Shown: positions 62,450-64,000 of the stretch, piece after piece
How positions within the stretch are numbered: the first letter of the stretch is position 1
How the letters are laid out: each line of letters starts with the position of its first letter
DNA from: Fusobacterium ulcerans
GTDB taxonomy: Bacteria; Fusobacteriota; Fusobacteriia; Fusobacteriales; Fusobacteriaceae
Length of the DNA: 64,000 nucleotides
Assembly (NCBI RefSeq): GCF_003019675.1
Contig: NZ_CP028105.1
Coordinates: 2,992,282-3,056,281 of the forward strand
Direction of reading: 5' to 3'
The notes under the pieces: generated by a model
Told to the model about the DNA's origin: nothing
Databases searched by the model: none
The model's input: only the letters and a program-made list of their open reading frames with translations
Made by a program: the position numbers and the translations under genes

Positions 62450-63532
62450 TTATGAAATTTCCAATATTTCCTCTATAGATTTACCCGCTATCTTTTCAAA
62501 ATATTTTTTGATATCATAAATAGCTCCCCATCTTTTAGTGGTATATTCATTTACCCCATATCTCATAGCCACATCTACAAATCTTTTTTCAAGAAAACAG
62601 AATCCATCTGGAAGAGCCAAACTGTCACACATTTGAGCTAATTTATCATAATCATCATAGACAACATCTTCTATAAATTTTTTCATAAACTCATAGTCCT
62701 CTTTAGAAATATCCCACTTTCCAATAGAAGTAGTTATATCTTTCAGCATAAAAGAGTGGGTTATACAAATTTGAGCTGCATTTTTCCAACCCTTAGACAT
62801 ACAGTAATTATACCCTTCCAGCATATGTCTTTCTTGAACTATTCCTACTCTTCTTCCTATATCATGAAGCAGTCCTATTACATATGCTTTTTCACTGTCC
62901 ATATGAGGACAATGTTCAGCAATTCTTTCACATGCAAGAGCTGCATATTTTGAATGAGTTATCCACTGTCCCGGATTGAGTTTTCCTGCTTCTTCCAATT
63001 CTCTTTCAGCAGTTTCTCTATCTGGATAACCTCTCTCATCTTTTTTTATTTTATCTACAATTTCAATTAAAGCTTTATTAAAAACATCATATCCATCATT
63101 ATTCAAATGAATTCCATCTACTGTATATTTATCTGCCAGCAGTTCTTTATCATTTAAAAGAAGATTATAGATATCAAAGAAATTTTCAGGATACAATTCT
63201 TTCAATTTTTCATTTAACATTTTTGATTTTATATTTATTCTTGGAGTATCACTTGGAAGCATACTTAACAATACCAGCTTTTTAAATCTCTTCCTAAGAA
63301 TATCTACAGTTTTGCTGTAATAATTTAAAGTATATTCTTCCTTAAAGCTGCATAAAATATCATTTACCCCTACCAAAAGAATCCCGATATCTCCTTCTAT
63401 TTCAGGCTTTTCTTCCAGAAGCCACAAGACATCTCTTGTCTTAAATCCAGCGTGTCCATAATTTATATACTTACTATTATAATTCCAATCTATGATGCTG
63501 TCACCCAGCATAACTATTTTTTCCAATGCCAT
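62450..63532 (-). CDS. SGNH hydrolase - HD domain fusion protein
   Basis: A 360-residue two-domain protein. Residues ~1-165 are a GDSL/SGNH esterase: MLGDSIIDW (Ser12), GVNDI (Asn57), VDGIHLNNDGY (Asp/His 139-142). Residues ~168-360 form an HD-domain phosphohydrolase: YPDRETAERELEEAGKLNPG, THSKYAALACERIAEHCP and LLHDIGRR with the HD pair at 223-224. Both halves are usually separate proteins; each looks complete here and they join at KIKKDERG. The start at 63532 follows AAGGAGG; a TTG at 63559 precedes that site. Substrates are unknown. Confidence 0.8.
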   Translation of the reverse strand: MALEKIVMLGDSIIDWNYNSKYINYGHAGFKTRDVLWLLEEKPEIEGDIGILLVGVNDILCSFKEEYTLNYYSKTVDILRKRFKKLVLLSMLPSDTPRINIKSKMLNEKLKELYPENFFDIYNLLLNDKELLADKYTVDGIHLNNDGYDVFNKALIEIVDKIKKDERGYPDRETAERELEEAGKLNPGQWITHSKYAALACERIAEHCPHMDSEKAYVIGLLHDIGRRVGIVQERHMLEGYNYCMSKGWKNAAQICITHSFMLKDITTSIGKWDISKEDYEFMKKFIEDVVYDDYDKLAQMCDSLALPDGFCFLEKRFVDVAMRYGVNEYTTKRWGAIYDIKKYFEKIAGKSIEEILEIS

Positions 63533-63689
63533 ATTATTTTCAGCCTCCTTACCTAACAATTAAATTATATTATAGATAAATTATAAAAACAATAAAATCT
63601 TATTGAAATTTCAGAAAGAAAATGTTAGTTTTTTATTATAAAATTTATTTTATATTTAATTGATTATCGGACTTTTAAATATAGCTAAA

Positions 63690-63736
63690 AATAAAATATC
63701 TGTAGTGAGTATTATTTCAACTTTTCTACAGATATT
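63690..63736 (-). terminator. Terminator of asd
   Basis: AATATCTGTA/TACAGATATT stem on the minus strand followed by TTATTTTT. Confidence 0.7.
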
Positions 63737-63747
63737 CTAAATTTATT

Positions 63748-64000
63748 CTATATCATTCCTTTTTTTATAAGTAGTTCACCTATTTGTACAGCATTAGTTG
63801 CTGCCCCTTTACGAACTTGATCTCCACAGCACCAGAGAGTCAATCCTTTTCCCTCATCATTAGTTATATCTTCTCTTATTCTTCCAACATACACAAGATC
63901 CTGATCGCTTGTATCTAAAGGCATTGGATATTTTTTATTATAAGGATCATCTACCAGCTTCACTCCATCTGCTTTGCTCAATATCTCTCTCGCTTTTGCA
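63748..64000 (-). CDS. asd: Aspartate-semialdehyde dehydrogenase, C-terminal end
   Basis: Only the last ~84 residues are in the window; the frame stays open to base 64000 (AKAREILSKADGV...). DDPYNKKYPMPLDTSDQDLVYVGRIR followed by LTLWCCGDQVRKGAATNAVQIGELL, read in two pieces, is the typical end of Asd. The enzyme makes aspartate semialdehyde for lysine, methionine and threonine synthesis. Catalytic Cys and His lie upstream of the window. The full protein should be ~330 residues. Confidence 0.9.
   Translation of the reverse strand, partial: AKAREILSKADGVKLVDDPYNKKYPMPLDTSDQDLVYVGRIREDITNDEGKGLTLWCCGDQVRKGAATNAVQIGELLIKKGMI

Overview
The window looks like chromosome from a Fusobacterium, most likely one of the larger-genome species (F. 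varium / ulcerans / mortiferum type). The G+C content is about 30% by eye, AGA is the main arginine codon, and start sites carry strong AGGAGG-type ribosome binding sites. Outer-membrane beta-barrels, lipoproteins, RlpA and a TolC/RND pump show a two-membrane envelope. Amino-acid and peptide use dominates the metabolism (liv transporter, polar amino-acid transporter, oligopeptide-binding protein, IadA, M20 and M42 peptidases), which fits Fusobacterium. No rRNA, tRNA, CRISPR array, insertion sequence or intact prophage was seen.

Layout. 1-6142: the end of a contractile-injection-type cluster on the + strand (PAAR-like DUF4280 protein cut by the window edge, VgrG/gpD-like spike, two unknown proteins, and a membrane-anchored PP2C-like protein with degraded metal sites). 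6199-13695: EutH, a small barrel protein, RlpA, a PheC-like periplasmic protein, an epimerase and an amidohydrolase/M20 pair. 13856-27494: mixed core genes (two tyrosine recombinases, HU, a flavoprotein-alcohol dehydrogenase-BI-1-barrel operon, ROK regulator, Nfo, nitroreductase, DinB, RsuA). 27495-28128: a non-coding stretch just after the full-length Xer-type recombinase, with a symmetrical 61-bp palindromic site. 28129-32965: minus-strand block with PhzF, an encapsulin nanocompartment with its ferritin-like cargo, NagB, and an in-frame radical-SAM/RpiR chimera.

33274-41441: EamA transporter, ComB, a polar amino-acid ABC operon preceded by a long leader with a 15-codon ORF and two tandem terminators, divergent asnA, an AEC carrier and a MATE pump. 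41539-44687: MerR regulator, IadA, YkvA and GNAT. 44892-50278: liv branched-chain amino-acid transporter operon with a trailing methyltransferase. 50481-50621: an unlisted 46-residue membrane protein with its own promoter and terminator. 50821-57776: GNATs, two MORN/YwqK-type proteins, a TSCPD protein, a CmpB-type membrane protein, an OppA-type lipoprotein with an M42 peptidase, and a small membrane protein. 57966-62310: a tripartite efflux operon in which one deletion removed the end of the TolC-like gene and most of the adaptor gene while leaving the RND pump intact. 62450-64000: an SGNH-HD fusion and the C-terminal end of asd.

Most worth following up: the recombination-like site beside the Xer gene, the attenuator-like leader of the amino-acid transporter, the encapsulin/ferritin pair, the deletion scars, the pseudophosphatase in the injection cluster, and a family of foldback repeats between genes.
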